The position numbers were made by a program, and so were the translations under genes. From contig JAFUHX010000057.1 of assembly GCA_017474045.1 (NCBI GenBank), positions 16,376 to 80,375 of the forward strand: 64,000 nt of DNA, read 5' to 3'. Shown in pieces: positions 42,531 to 50,241 of this stretch. The notes under the pieces are model-generated. The model was not told the origin of the DNA, made no database searches, and saw only the letters and a list, made by a program, of their open reading frames with translations. Position 1 is the stretch's first letter; each line of letters begins with the position of its first letter. This DNA comes from Clostridia bacterium. Its GTDB lineage: Bacteria > Bacillota > Clostridia > Oscillospirales > Acutalibacteraceae.

Positions 42531-42825
42531 AAAAAACAGCTCATCCCACACAATAGGGACGAAGCTGACTCCGCGGTACCACCCTAATTTTTGCCTGAAG
42601 CAAACACTCCTTGTATCTTGTTTACGGGGATAAACCGTCTCAACCTACAACCCATTTAAGAAAACAAAAGGCTTCAGCCGAGCCGCTCCGAAGTGAACTT
42701 CGGTGAGACAGAAAACAGAACGCTTTCAGCAAAATGCGCCCCTCTCTGAGAGTTCTTTTCTCACTTACTCTCTTCATCATTGCGTTATCTTTCAGAATTT
42801 TAGCATAAATTCTTTTTTATTTCAA
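42531..42825 (-). promoter_or_regulatory. T-box leader and promoter of pheST
   Basis: The conserved T-box AGGGTGGTACCGCGG lies on the minus strand at 42585-42571, followed by the terminator stem CAGCTTCGTCCC/GGGATGAGCTG and a run of eight T (42567-42531). A stem I with AGTAAGTGAGA and a candidate TTC (Phe) specifier in GAAGTTCACTTCGG lies upstream. Promoter: TTGAAA (42825-42820), 17 nt, TAAAAT (42802-42797). Uncharged tRNA-Phe would stabilise the antiterminator. Confidence 0.92.
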
Positions 42826-42845
42826 GAGTATTAATAAAATTTATT

Positions 42846-42873
42846 TGAAAAAAACAAACAATGTGTTATAATA
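42846..42873 (+). promoter_or_regulatory. Promoter of nnr
   Basis: TTGAAA 42846-42851, 16-nt spacer, extended -10 TGTTATAAT with TATAAT at 42868-42873. Confidence 0.7.
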
Positions 42874-42902
42874 AAGAAAATTATTTTTTTGGAGGCTTTC
42901 TT

Positions 42903-44450
42903 ATGAGACTTCTTTCTTGTGAAGAAATGAAACAGGTTGAGCAATACACCTCTAAATTTGGTCTTAGCTATCAACGAATGATGGAAAATGCCGGCGCGGC
43001 ATGCACCAGAAACATCAGAAGCATTATTGAAAGAGAATCTTCAATGAAAAAAAGCGTTGTTGTGGTTTGCGGAAAAGGAAACAACGGCGGCGACGGCTTT
43101 GTTATTGCAAGAAAGCTCTCGGAAAACGGCTACAATGTTTGCATTGTTCTTGCAACCGGATACCCCTCTTCTGAAGAAGCTGTTTATATGTATAAAATGG
43201 CGGTTGACCTTTCTATTTCAACAGTATGGTATGACGCTGACAAGCAAAAGGCCGTTTCGACCATCAGAAACGCTGAGGTTATTATTGATGCTGTTTTCGG
43301 CTTCAGCTTCTACGGAGCTGTTAAAACAGACCTTTTTGAGCTCTTTTCAGCAATGAACAACGCAACAGGTATTAAATTTTCTGTTGATATTCCCAGCGGT
43401 GTTTATTGCAACAGCGGCTATTGCGACCCAAACTGTTTTATTGCTGACTACACTATTGCGATTTCCTCGCTGAAACCGGCTCATATTATTCACCCTGCCT
43501 GCGACTGTTGCGGCGACATTATTGTTGCCAGCATCGGTATTCCCGAAGAAAGCTTCAAATTCGTTAATAATTCAATGTTTACCCTGAGCAAAACTGAGGT
43601 TGGTCACCTTCTTCCCGCAAGAAAAGCAGTCAGCCACAAAGGCGATTTCGGTCACCTTCTTTCAATTTGCGGAAGCAGAAGAATGCCCGGCGCTGCCTAT
43701 CTCGCCGCAAAAGCAGCCCTCAGAAGTGGTGTTGGCCTTGTTACAGCAGCATTTCCGAAAAGCATTTATTCAATTATGGCAAACAAGCTTAACGAAGCTC
43801 TTCTCTGGCCTCTTGATGAAAACGAAAACGGCTCTTTGAGCAAAAACGCCATTCCTGAGCTTCTTGAAAATCTTGATAAGTATTCTGCAATTGTAATCGG
43901 CTGCGGCTTAACTCAGGATGAGGGAATTAAAGAAATTGTGGAAGCAGTTATTAAAAATTCAAAAGTTCCCGTTATTATTGACGCTGACGCAATTAACGTT
44001 ATCAGCGACAATCTTGAAATTTTAAAAGAAGCCTCCTGCCCTCTCATCTTAACACCACATCCGAAAGAAATGTCGCGCCTTATTAAAATGCCCACAGATA
44101 TCATTCAGTCAGACAGAATAAAATGGGCAAAAGAAACAGCTGACGCAGAAAACGTCTGTTTGGTTCTCAAAGGTTCAAACACAGTTGTTGCCCACTTTGA
44201 AAACCCAAGAGTTTATATTAATGCTTCCGGCAACAGCGGACTTTCTAAAGGCGGAAGCGGCGATGTTTTAGCCGGAATAATCGGTGCATTTTGCGCTCAG
44301 GGCATGAATACCGAAAGAGCCGCCACCTCTGCTGTTTATATTCACGGTCATTGTGCTGACCTTGCCAGCGACAGACTTTCTCAAATGGGAATGCTTCCCA
44401 CAGATGTTATTGACGAGCTTGCAAGAGTTTTCGGAGATTTTGAAAGATAA
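42903..44450 (+). CDS. nnr: Bifunctional NAD(P)H-hydrate repair enzyme
   Basis: 515 residues. The N-terminal NnrE epimerase domain (1-215) has GKGNNGGDGFVIARKL near residue 57. The C-terminal NnrD ADP-dependent dehydratase domain (225-515) has LTPHPKEMSRL and GNSGLSKGGSGDVLAGIIGA near 455. Together they convert damaged NAD(P)HX back to NAD(P)H in the cytoplasm. ATG 42903 is chosen for its GGAGG at 8 nt; an upstream in-frame ATG overlaps the promoter. Confidence 0.95.
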   Translation: MRLLSCEEMKQVEQYTSKFGLSYQRMMENAGAACTRNIRSIIERESSMKKSVVVVCGKGNNGGDGFVIARKLSENGYNVCIVLATGYPSSEEAVYMYKMAVDLSISTVWYDADKQKAVSTIRNAEVIIDAVFGFSFYGAVKTDLFELFSAMNNATGIKFSVDIPSGVYCNSGYCDPNCFIADYTIAISSLKPAHIIHPACDCCGDIIVASIGIPEESFKFVNNSMFTLSKTEVGHLLPARKAVSHKGDFGHLLSICGSRRMPGAAYLAAKAALRSGVGLVTAAFPKSIYSIMANKLNEALLWPLDENENGSLSKNAIPELLENLDKYSAIVIGCGLTQDEGIKEIVEAVIKNSKVPVIIDADAINVISDNLEILKEASCPLILTPHPKEMSRLIKMPTDIIQSDRIKWAKETADAENVCLVLKGSNTVVAHFENPRVYINASGNSGLSKGGSGDVLAGIIGAFCAQGMNTERAATSAVYIHGHCADLASDRLSQMGMLPTDVIDELARVFGDFER

Positions 44451-44468
44451 TTTAAAAAGTTTTATACT

Positions 44469-44514
44469 GCACCTCTTATTTGTCAACACTATTGTTGATT
44501 GAGAGGTGCTTTTT
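44469..44514 (+). promoter_or_regulatory. Terminator-like hairpin covering the DUF421 ribosome site
   Basis: GCACCTCT (44469-44476) pairs perfectly with AGAGGTGC (44502-44509); TCAAC/GTTGA pairs inside. The right arm is the Shine-Dalgarno of the next gene, and TTTTT runs up to its ATG at 44515. It can both end nnr transcription and hide the ribosome site. Confidence 0.65.
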
Positions 44515-45195
44515 ATGTTTCCTATTTTAATAAGAGGTCTGATTATCTATATTGTTATTGTGGCGAGTGTCAGAATCATGGGCAAAAGACAAATCGGCGA
44601 GCTTCAGCCTTCGGAATTGGTTGTTACAATTTTGCTCAGCCAGATTGCCTCAATGCCTCTTGAAGATTCAGAGGTTCCGCTGCTGCAATGTCTTTTTTCG
44701 GTTTTTCTTTTAGTTTCTTTTGAAATAATTTTTTCAGTTATAACGGTAAAATCAATAAAATTCCGCCATCTTGTTGAAGGAAAAAGCGTTGCCGTTATTT
44801 CAGAGGGAAAAATTCTTCAGAAAAACCTGAAGCTTTTAAGGCTCACCGTTGACGACCTTATTGAATCGTTGAGGCTTAAAGATGTTTTTGATCTTTCTCA
44901 GGTTGATTATGCCTTTATTGAAACCAACGGAACAATGAGCGTTAAACTGAAGGCTCAGTATTCTCCGGCAACGGTAGGTGACCTTAAAGAAAAACCGCCG
45001 AAAGAATATATTGACTGTTTGATTATAAGCGACGGAAAAATTCTTGAAAGTGAAATGGAAAAATGCGGCTTAGGAAAGGAAAAGCTTAAAAACATTCTGA
45101 AAAAGAAGAATCTGAAACCAAAAGATATTTTTCTTATGACATATTCCAAAGATCAGAAAAATAACATTGTTTTAAAGGAGAAAAAGAAAAAATGA
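44515..45195 (+). CDS. DUF421 (YetF-like) membrane protein
   Basis: 226 residues. Three N-terminal membrane segments (about 3-22, 38-55, 60-80) with SVRIMGKRQIGELQPSELVV, the hallmark of DUF421, are followed by the cytoplasmic YetF-like domain (SEGKILQKNLKLLRLTVDDL) and a Lys-rich tail. The family is widespread in spore-formers, with no proven function. The ATG at 44515 has GAGAGGTGC upstream inside a hairpin. It is coupled by ATGA to the DUF4363 gene. Confidence 0.88.
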   Translation: MFPILIRGLIIYIVIVASVRIMGKRQIGELQPSELVVTILLSQIASMPLEDSEVPLLQCLFSVFLLVSFEIIFSVITVKSIKFRHLVEGKSVAVISEGKILQKNLKLLRLTVDDLIESLRLKDVFDLSQVDYAFIETNGTMSVKLKAQYSPATVGDLKEKPPKEYIDCLIISDGKILESEMEKCGLGKEKLKNILKKKNLKPKDIFLMTYSKDQKNNIVLKEKKKK

Positions 45196-45575
45196 CAAAA
45201 AGACTTGTAATCAGCGCTGTTCTTCTTTTATTTTGTTTTTCTCTTTGTTTTGTCAGCTATTTTTCTTTGAATTTTATGACTGATGAGCTTAAAAATCAAC
45301 TGGAAGCCGTTTGTTTTCATCTGGAAGAAAAAGAATTTCAAAAAGCCTTTGAACAATCGGAAATCACCAATCAGAAATGGGAAAAATTCAGACCCGTTAT
45401 GGCAATTTTTCTTGAACACGATGCGATTGAAGGAATAAGCGTTGATATTCCGACCATTAAAAATCTTTCAAATGAAAAAAGCGCAGACGAGGCTTTTGAG
45501 CTTTGCCAGAAAGCAATAAACAGCCTTAAAGAAATTATGGAAGAACAAAAAATCAGTATTGCAAATATTTTATAA
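45192..45575 (+). CDS. DUF4363 family protein
   Basis: 127 residues. One N-terminal membrane helix (5-27) anchors an extracytoplasmic helical domain with the EEKEFQKAFEQSE and NQKWEKFRPVMAIFLEHDAIE motifs of DUF4363. This family is usually encoded after DUF421, as here, with an ATGA overlap. The function is unknown. Confidence 0.85.
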   Translation: MTKRLVISAVLLLFCFSLCFVSYFSLNFMTDELKNQLEAVCFHLEEKEFQKAFEQSEITNQKWEKFRPVMAIFLEHDAIEGISVDIPTIKNLSNEKSADEAFELCQKAINSLKEIMEEQKISIANIL

Positions 45576-45582
45576 ATTTTTA

Positions 45583-45611
45583 TTGAAAACCAAGGACTAT
45601 TATGTTATAAT
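45583..45611 (+). promoter_or_regulatory. Promoter of the nfeD-stomatin unit
   Basis: TTGAAA 45583-45588, 17-nt spacer, TATAAT 45606-45611. Confidence 0.75.
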
Positions 45612-45639
45612 AAAAAACAATTAAGGAGGTGGAATTTTT

Positions 45640-46077
45640 TTGGATACTTTGCTCATAATCTGGATTGCTCTCTGCATAATTTTTATTGTTATTGAAGTGC
45701 TGACAGCGCAGATTGTTACAATTTGGTTTGCCGCAGGGTCAATTGGTGCAATTATTGCCAACGTTGCCGGGGCAAACGAAACCATTCAGTTTATTACATT
45801 TGTTGCAATTTCTATTCTTGCTCTCATTATTGCCAGACCTTATCTTAAAAAATTCACTAAGACAGGTGTTCAACCAACCAACGCTGATATGTGTATCGGT
45901 CAGAAAGCTCTTGTTACCGAAAAAATCGACAATATTTTAGGCAGTGGTCAGGTTAAAATCAACGGCTTAGTCTGGACGGCAAGAAGTGCTGACGGAAGCG
46001 CTATTGAAGAAGGAAGCCTTGTTACAATTGCCGCCATTGAAGGTGTTAAGCTGATTGTTACACAAAAAATTGACTAA
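45640..46077 (+). CDS. NfeD family membrane protein
   Basis: 145 residues. Two or three membrane helices (5-75), then a C-terminal OB-fold domain (90-145) with ALVTEKIDNILGSGQVKINGLVW. Short NfeD proteins lack the protease domain and act with stomatin-like proteins in membrane microdomains. The start is TTG 45640, 9 nt after a perfect AAGGAGGT. The stomatin gene follows 18 nt later. Confidence 0.88.
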   Translation: MDTLLIIWIALCIIFIVIEVLTAQIVTIWFAAGSIGAIIANVAGANETIQFITFVAISILALIIARPYLKKFTKTGVQPTNADMCIGQKALVTEKIDNILGSGQVKINGLVWTARSADGSAIEEGSLVTIAAIEGVKLIVTQKID

Positions 46078-46095
46078 TTAAAAACGGAGGTTATT

Positions 46096-47022
46096 ATGGG
46101 TCCTTTATTTTTCTTGTTCATTATTTTAATTTTAATTGCAGTTGTCGTTCTTGCTTTAAACATCAAAATTGTTCCGCAGTCAAAAGCATACGTTATTGAA
46201 AGATTGGGTGCATATCAGGGAACCTGGCAGACAGGTCTTCACTTTAAGCTTCCTATTTTCGAAAGAGTTTCTAAAATTGTTTCACTCAAAGAGCAGGTTG
46301 TTGACTTCCCTCCCCAACCCGTTATTACCAAAGATAACGTTACAATGCAAATTGACACTGTTGTTTTCTTCCAGATTACTGATCCGAAGCTCTATACATA
46401 CGGTGTTGAGCATCCCCTTTCAGCAATCGAAAACCTTACGGCAACAACATTGAGAAACATTATCGGCGAGCTTGAGCTTGACCACACACTCACCTCCCGT
46501 GACACAATTAACGCTAAAATCAGAGGTATTCTTGACGAGGCAACTGATCCTTGGGGAATTAAAGTTAACAGAGTTGAACTCAAAAACATTCTTCCCCCGA
46601 GAGAAATTCAGGATGCAATGGAAAAGCAGATGAAGGCTGAACGCGAACGCCGTGAAGCGATTCTTCGCGCAGAAGGCGACAGAGAAAGTGAAATTCTTGT
46701 TGCTCAAGGTCAGAAGGAAGCCAAAATCCTTGCCGCACAAGCTGAAAAAGAAGCCGCTATTCTCAGAGCTGACGCTGTTCGCGAACAAAAAATCAGAGAG
46801 GCTGACGGTGAAGCACAGGCTATTCTTGCAATTCAAAGAGCTGAAGCTGAGGGTATTAAGCTTATTAACGAAGCTAACCCCTCAAAAGAAGTTGTTGCTC
46901 TTCGTTCTCTTGAATCTCTTGAAAAGGTTGCTGACGGAAAAGCCACCAAGATTATTATTCCCTCTGAAATTCAGGGAATTGCAGGTCTTGCCGCAGGTGC
47001 ATCTGAGCTTTTTAAGCAATAA
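46096..47022 (+). CDS. SPFH/Band-7 stomatin-like protein (QmcA type)
   Basis: 308 residues. An N-terminal membrane helix (3-22), the SPFH domain (25-185, KIVPQSKAYVIERLGAY and an ALNVKILPPREIQ-like RVELKNILPPREIQ), then a helical coiled-coil region rich in Arg, Glu and Ala (190-265) for oligomerisation. Such proteins make scaffold rings in the membrane. It forms an operon with the NfeD gene. Confidence 0.92.
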   Translation: MGPLFFLFIILILIAVVVLALNIKIVPQSKAYVIERLGAYQGTWQTGLHFKLPIFERVSKIVSLKEQVVDFPPQPVITKDNVTMQIDTVVFFQITDPKLYTYGVEHPLSAIENLTATTLRNIIGELELDHTLTSRDTINAKIRGILDEATDPWGIKVNRVELKNILPPREIQDAMEKQMKAERERREAILRAEGDRESEILVAQGQKEAKILAAQAEKEAAILRADAVREQKIREADGEAQAILAIQRAEAEGIKLINEANPSKEVVALRSLESLEKVADGKATKIIIPSEIQGIAGLAAGASELFKQ

Positions 47023-47061
47023 CATTTAACGGTTAAGGTTATTAACTGAATAAAAAAACAA

Positions 47062-47105
47062 AGCCATTGGAAAGCGATTTTGCTTTTCAATGGCTGTTTT
47101 TTTAT
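47062..47105 (+). terminator. Terminator of the nfeD-stomatin unit
   Basis: AGCCATTGGAAAGC pairs with GCTTTTCAATGGCT, then TTTTTTTATTT. Confidence 0.85.
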
Positions 47106-47142
47106 TTCTTAAACAATAATTGATATTTTGTGTCGTTATTTG

Positions 47143-47171
47143 TTGAACTGAAGAATAAGTTATGTTATAAT
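47143..47171 (+). promoter_or_regulatory. Promoter of the zinc-ribbon gene
   Basis: TTGAAC 47143-47148, 17-nt spacer, TATAAT 47166-47171. Confidence 0.75.
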
Positions 47172-47205
47172 CTTGCGGTAACAATAACATTCAGGAGCTG
47201 AAACA

Positions 47206-48105
47206 ATGATTTGCAGAAAATGCAGCGCAATTATTCCTGACGGAAGTGAAAAATGTCCCGTATGCAATAAAAATCCCGGCAAAAGCACCGGTAAAACAAA
47301 AAGCAAGATTTTAACAGGTATTACATTTATCGTTTGTTTTCTTTTTGCCTCAGCTTTGATTGCTCTGGGCTTAAAGGCTTCAGACAATTCTTTTAATAAG
47401 CTTAAATCTGGGTTTTCATCTGAAGTTTCAACAAATCATGAAACAAAAGAAACAACACTGAAAAGTATCGAGCCGGATATAACCGATGCATCCGGACTTC
47501 TGCCTATCCCTGAGATTAAAGCTACAGCGGTTTTTCCTTCTGACATCTCTTCTTATAAAAAAGGTGAAGTCAGTTTCGATAAAGATGTTTTTAAAGAAAT
47601 TACCCTTGATGAATTCAAGCTTTTTATCAACAATGAAATAAAAGGGAAAAATTTCTGTTGGTTCACTATTAAATTCAATGACTCAACCGGAATTGTTTTC
47701 AGAGGTACTGACCTTTCAGTTATATCTTACGGTTCAATTAACCAAAACGGAGAGATAAAGGAAACCTTTGGCTATATTTTATTGAAAACTGACGGTGATT
47801 ATGTTTATAGGGAAATTCAGAGACAATCAAGTATTTTTGAAACAACTGAAATTTCTGAAGAAACATCTGAAACTCAGATAGCTTCTCAATCTGAAGACGA
47901 AAGCAATACTGATACAACTGAAAACGAAGAAGAAAATTCTTCTGACACAACAGAAGAGGAAAGCGCAAACACAGTTTATGTAACTCCAAGCGGCAAGAAA
48001 TATCACAGAGCAACTTGCAGATATATTTCAAGCACTTCAACTGCCCTATCGTTAAGTGAGGCAAAAGCAAAAGGTTATGATGCATGCAAGGTATGCAAGC
48101 CATAA
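47206..48105 (+). CDS. Zinc-ribbon membrane protein with Cys-rich C-terminal motif
   Basis: 299 residues. The N-terminal zinc ribbon MICRKCSAIIPDG then KCPVCNK, a membrane helix at 36-56, an extracellular domain (60-220), a Ser/Thr/Glu-rich linker (220-255), and a C-terminal VYVTPSGKKYHRATC...CKVC motif (257-299). That last motif resembles the metal- or Ada-type Cys module found on surface nucleases and cell-wall proteins. Its function is unknown; the zinc ribbon is in the cytoplasm and the Cys module outside. Confidence 0.75.
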   Translation: MICRKCSAIIPDGSEKCPVCNKNPGKSTGKTKSKILTGITFIVCFLFASALIALGLKASDNSFNKLKSGFSSEVSTNHETKETTLKSIEPDITDASGLLPIPEIKATAVFPSDISSYKKGEVSFDKDVFKEITLDEFKLFINNEIKGKNFCWFTIKFNDSTGIVFRGTDLSVISYGSINQNGEIKETFGYILLKTDGDYVYREIQRQSSIFETTEISEETSETQIASQSEDESNTDTTENEEENSSDTTEEESANTVYVTPSGKKYHRATCRYISSTSTALSLSEAKAKGYDACKVCKP

Positions 48106-48158
48106 AAAGATTCTGAAAAGAAAATGTTCATTATGAGTATTTTTTCAAAACATTAAAT

Positions 48159-48192
48159 AATGGGATGCGAAAAACGAGTTTTGCATCCCATT
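48159..48192. terminator. Bidirectional terminator
   Basis: AATGGGATGC pairs perfectly with GCATCCCATT around 14 nt between two convergent genes. Confidence 0.75.
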
Positions 48193-48196
48193 TAAT

Positions 48197-48433
48197 TTAA
48201 GCCGCCATGTCGTTTCTGCCGGTGTCGTTATTTGTGCCTTCGGCAGAATTATCCTGAAACAGCATTGATATGCACCAAATGCCTGCAAGGGCGATTACGG
48301 TGTATATAATACGGCTGATGATTGCTCCCTGACCGCCAAAGATCCACGCAACAAGGTCAAACTGAAACAAGCCGATAAGACCCCAGTTGAGTGCGCCGAC
48401 AATAGTTAATGTAAGAGATATTTTATCAAGCAT
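48197..48433 (-). CDS. DUF378 family membrane protein
   Basis: 78 residues and two membrane segments. KISLTLTIVGALNWGLIGLFQFDLV is split here as SLTLTIVGALNWGL and IGLFQFDLV, the DUF378 signature. The tail is hydrophilic (DNSAEGTNNDTG). The function is unknown. Its ribosome site AAAGGAG lies in the right arm of a 14-bp hairpin upstream. Confidence 0.87.
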   Translation of the reverse strand: MLDKISLTLTIVGALNWGLIGLFQFDLVAWIFGGQGAIISRIIYTVIALAGIWCISMLFQDNSAEGTNNDTGRNDMAA

Positions 48434-48441
48434 AATTAATT

Positions 48442-48480
48442 CAACTCCTTTTGTTTGTATTATTGCAACAAAAGGAGTTG
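48442..48480 (-). promoter_or_regulatory. 14-bp hairpin sequestering the DUF378 ribosome site
   Basis: CAACTCCTTTTGTT and AACAAAAGGAGTTG pair perfectly around 11 nt. On the minus strand the AAAGGAG in the right arm is the only ribosome site for the ATG at 48433. Neither strand has a proper T-run, so this is not a simple terminator. Confidence 0.6.
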
Positions 48481-48495
48481 TTTATTCTATTAAAA

Positions 48496-49053
48496 TCAAA
48501 ATTCTATTGCCATAATATAGCTGCCCATGAAATTTTTAACAATTTCAAAGCCATTCTTTTTATAAAACTTAACAGCAGCTTCATTGCTTGCTCCGCAAGA
48601 AAGCATTAAAGAATTGACACCCTTTGATTTAAGGTCATCTTTCAAAGCAGAAATCAGCTTACTGCCTACACCTTGTCTGCGACAAGCTGCAGTCAAGTCA
48701 ATATGAAGATGAGCCGGATATTTCTTGCTGAAAAGCTTATGAATAAGAATCTCGCTTCGTGACATCAAAGCATATTTCAGTCCCAGAGAATCAATTTCAG
48801 GCTGATAAAAATGTTTGAAGATTTTATAGTATTCATCAAAGTTTTTGGCGCAAATAAGATAGCCTACTGCATTGTCATTTTCATCAACAGCAACGAAACA
48901 GTTGTCGCCCTCAACCTCTGTGTAATAATCGTTAAACATCAGGCAGAGAAACTTTTTCATGTTTTTTGCTTCAACGTTAAACGCTGAGGTTTCAATACAA
49001 ATTTCTCTTAAAGCCTCTTTATCTTTCTTTTCATATTTTCTGACAGAAATCAT
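48496..49053 (-). CDS. GNAT-family N-acetyltransferase
   Basis: 185 residues. The acetyl-CoA motif A is HIDLTAACRRQGVGSKLISAL near residue 117 (RRQGVG loop), with LSCGASNEAAVKFYKKNGFEIV as motif B. The substrate is not predictable. ATG 49053 follows CGGAGGG. It lies 16 nt after glpP, the last gene of the lon-engB-glpP group. Confidence 0.88.
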   Translation of the reverse strand: MISVRKYEKKDKEALREICIETSAFNVEAKNMKKFLCLMFNDYYTEVEGDNCFVAVDENDNAVGYLICAKNFDEYYKIFKHFYQPEIDSLGLKYALMSRSEILIHKLFSKKYPAHLHIDLTAACRRQGVGSKLISALKDDLKSKGVNSLMLSCGASNEAAVKFYKKNGFEIVKNFMGSYIMAIEF

Positions 49054-49069
49054 TTTTGCCCTCCGTTAG

Positions 49070-49636
49070 TTAAATATTCCACAAAGAAGAATCTGAAGTT
49101 GAAGCTCCTAAAGCTCCGCTTGTGACCGCTTTTTCAATGTCGCTCTTTTCGCTGATAAGCCCTCCCACAATTACAGGAATTTTCAAAGTAGTGCTGAGCT
49201 TTTCAGTTATTCTCGGCATAATGCCGGGCATTATTTCAACAGCATCGGGAGCGATGGCAGTTGAAACCTTGACAATGGTATCAATTGAAAGAGAATCAAT
49301 TATAAAAAGTCGCTGAACAGTCAGAAGTCCAAGCTCCTTTGCTGTTTTAAGCTGATTATTTTTTGTTGAAATTATACCGTCGGGCTTGATTTTTTCGTTG
49401 ATATATTTAAGGGCTGTTGAATCTTTTGAAAAGCCGTCTATCAAATCAACATGGATAAAAATCAGCTTGTTTTTATTTTTAGCTTTTTTAACGGCATCTT
49501 CAAGATTAAAAATATTTCCGCAAAGAAGAAAAATTATTTCAGATTTTGAGTTTATTGCTTCTTCAAGTCTGGAAATATCTTTAACCGCTGCAATAACGGG
49601 ATTTTTTTCCATTCTTTTTCTGAAAATCTCTTTCAT
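49070..49636 (-). CDS. glpP: GlpP-family glycerol-3-phosphate responsive antiterminator
   Basis: 188 residues. A TIM-barrel-like protein with NPVIAAVKD at the N-terminus, FIHVDLIDGFSKD near 74, KPDGIISTKN near 96 and EIMPGIMPRI near 147, all family features. GlpP in Bacillus binds mRNA with glycerol-3-phosphate to permit expression of glp genes. No glp gene lies nearby. ATG overlaps the engB stop by ATGA. Confidence 0.88.
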   Translation of the reverse strand: MKEIFRKRMEKNPVIAAVKDISRLEEAINSKSEIIFLLCGNIFNLEDAVKKAKNKNKLIFIHVDLIDGFSKDSTALKYINEKIKPDGIISTKNNQLKTAKELGLLTVQRLFIIDSLSIDTIVKVSTAIAPDAVEIMPGIMPRITEKLSTTLKIPVIVGGLISEKSDIEKAVTSGALGASTSDSSLWNI

Positions 49637-50229
49637 TGCTTTTCAACCTCCGAAACAGCTTTTTCTATATATCTTCTGAGTTCATCAACACCGTCACCCT
49701 TTGTGGCGGAAAAAGGAATTACACTTATATTTCCGTATTTTGTTAAAACAGAGCAGATTGACATGAGCTGATTTGACCTTTCAGTTTTGTTGAGCTTGTC
49801 GCACTTGGTTAAAGCAACAACAAAAGGAATGTTCTTTTCATTCATATATTCAATCATCTGAAGATCCTGAGCTGTGGGTTCGTGTCGCATATCTATAAGC
49901 TGAACCACTAAGCGAATATCTCTTCCTGAATCAAAATAGGCTTCCATAAGCTCTGACCAACGGCGTTTTTCGTTATCGTTGACTTTTGCATAGCCATAGC
50001 CCGGAAGGTCAACAAAACGGCATGACGCCAATTTAAACATATTAACCGTTACGGTTTTTCCGGGAACGCTGCTGACCCTGGCAAGAGATTTTCTTCCAAG
50101 AAGCTTATTAAGAAGAGAAGATTTTCCAACGTTGGATCTTCCTGAAAAGGCAATTTCAGGCAAGGTAGAAGGCTTGAGCTGAGCGGCTGTTCCATAAGAA
50201 GCCTCAAACTGAGCGTTATCAAATTTCAT
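49633..50229 (-). CDS. engB: Ribosome biogenesis GTPase
   Basis: 198 residues. G1 GRSNVGKSSLLN near residue 30, G2/G3 DLPGYGYAKV near 75 and G4 TKCDK near 141 identify EngB/YsxC, which assists late 50S assembly. ATG 50229 follows AAAAGGTGA, 12 nt after lon. The lon-engB order is common in Firmicutes. Confidence 0.95.
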   Translation of the reverse strand: MKFDNAQFEASYGTAAQLKPSTLPEIAFSGRSNVGKSSLLNKLLGRKSLARVSSVPGKTVTVNMFKLASCRFVDLPGYGYAKVNDNEKRRWSELMEAYFDSGRDIRLVVQLIDMRHEPTAQDLQMIEYMNEKNIPFVVALTKCDKLNKTERSNQLMSICSVLTKYGNISVIPFSATKGDGVDELRRYIEKAVSEVEKQ

Positions 50230-50241
50230 AATTTCACCTTT

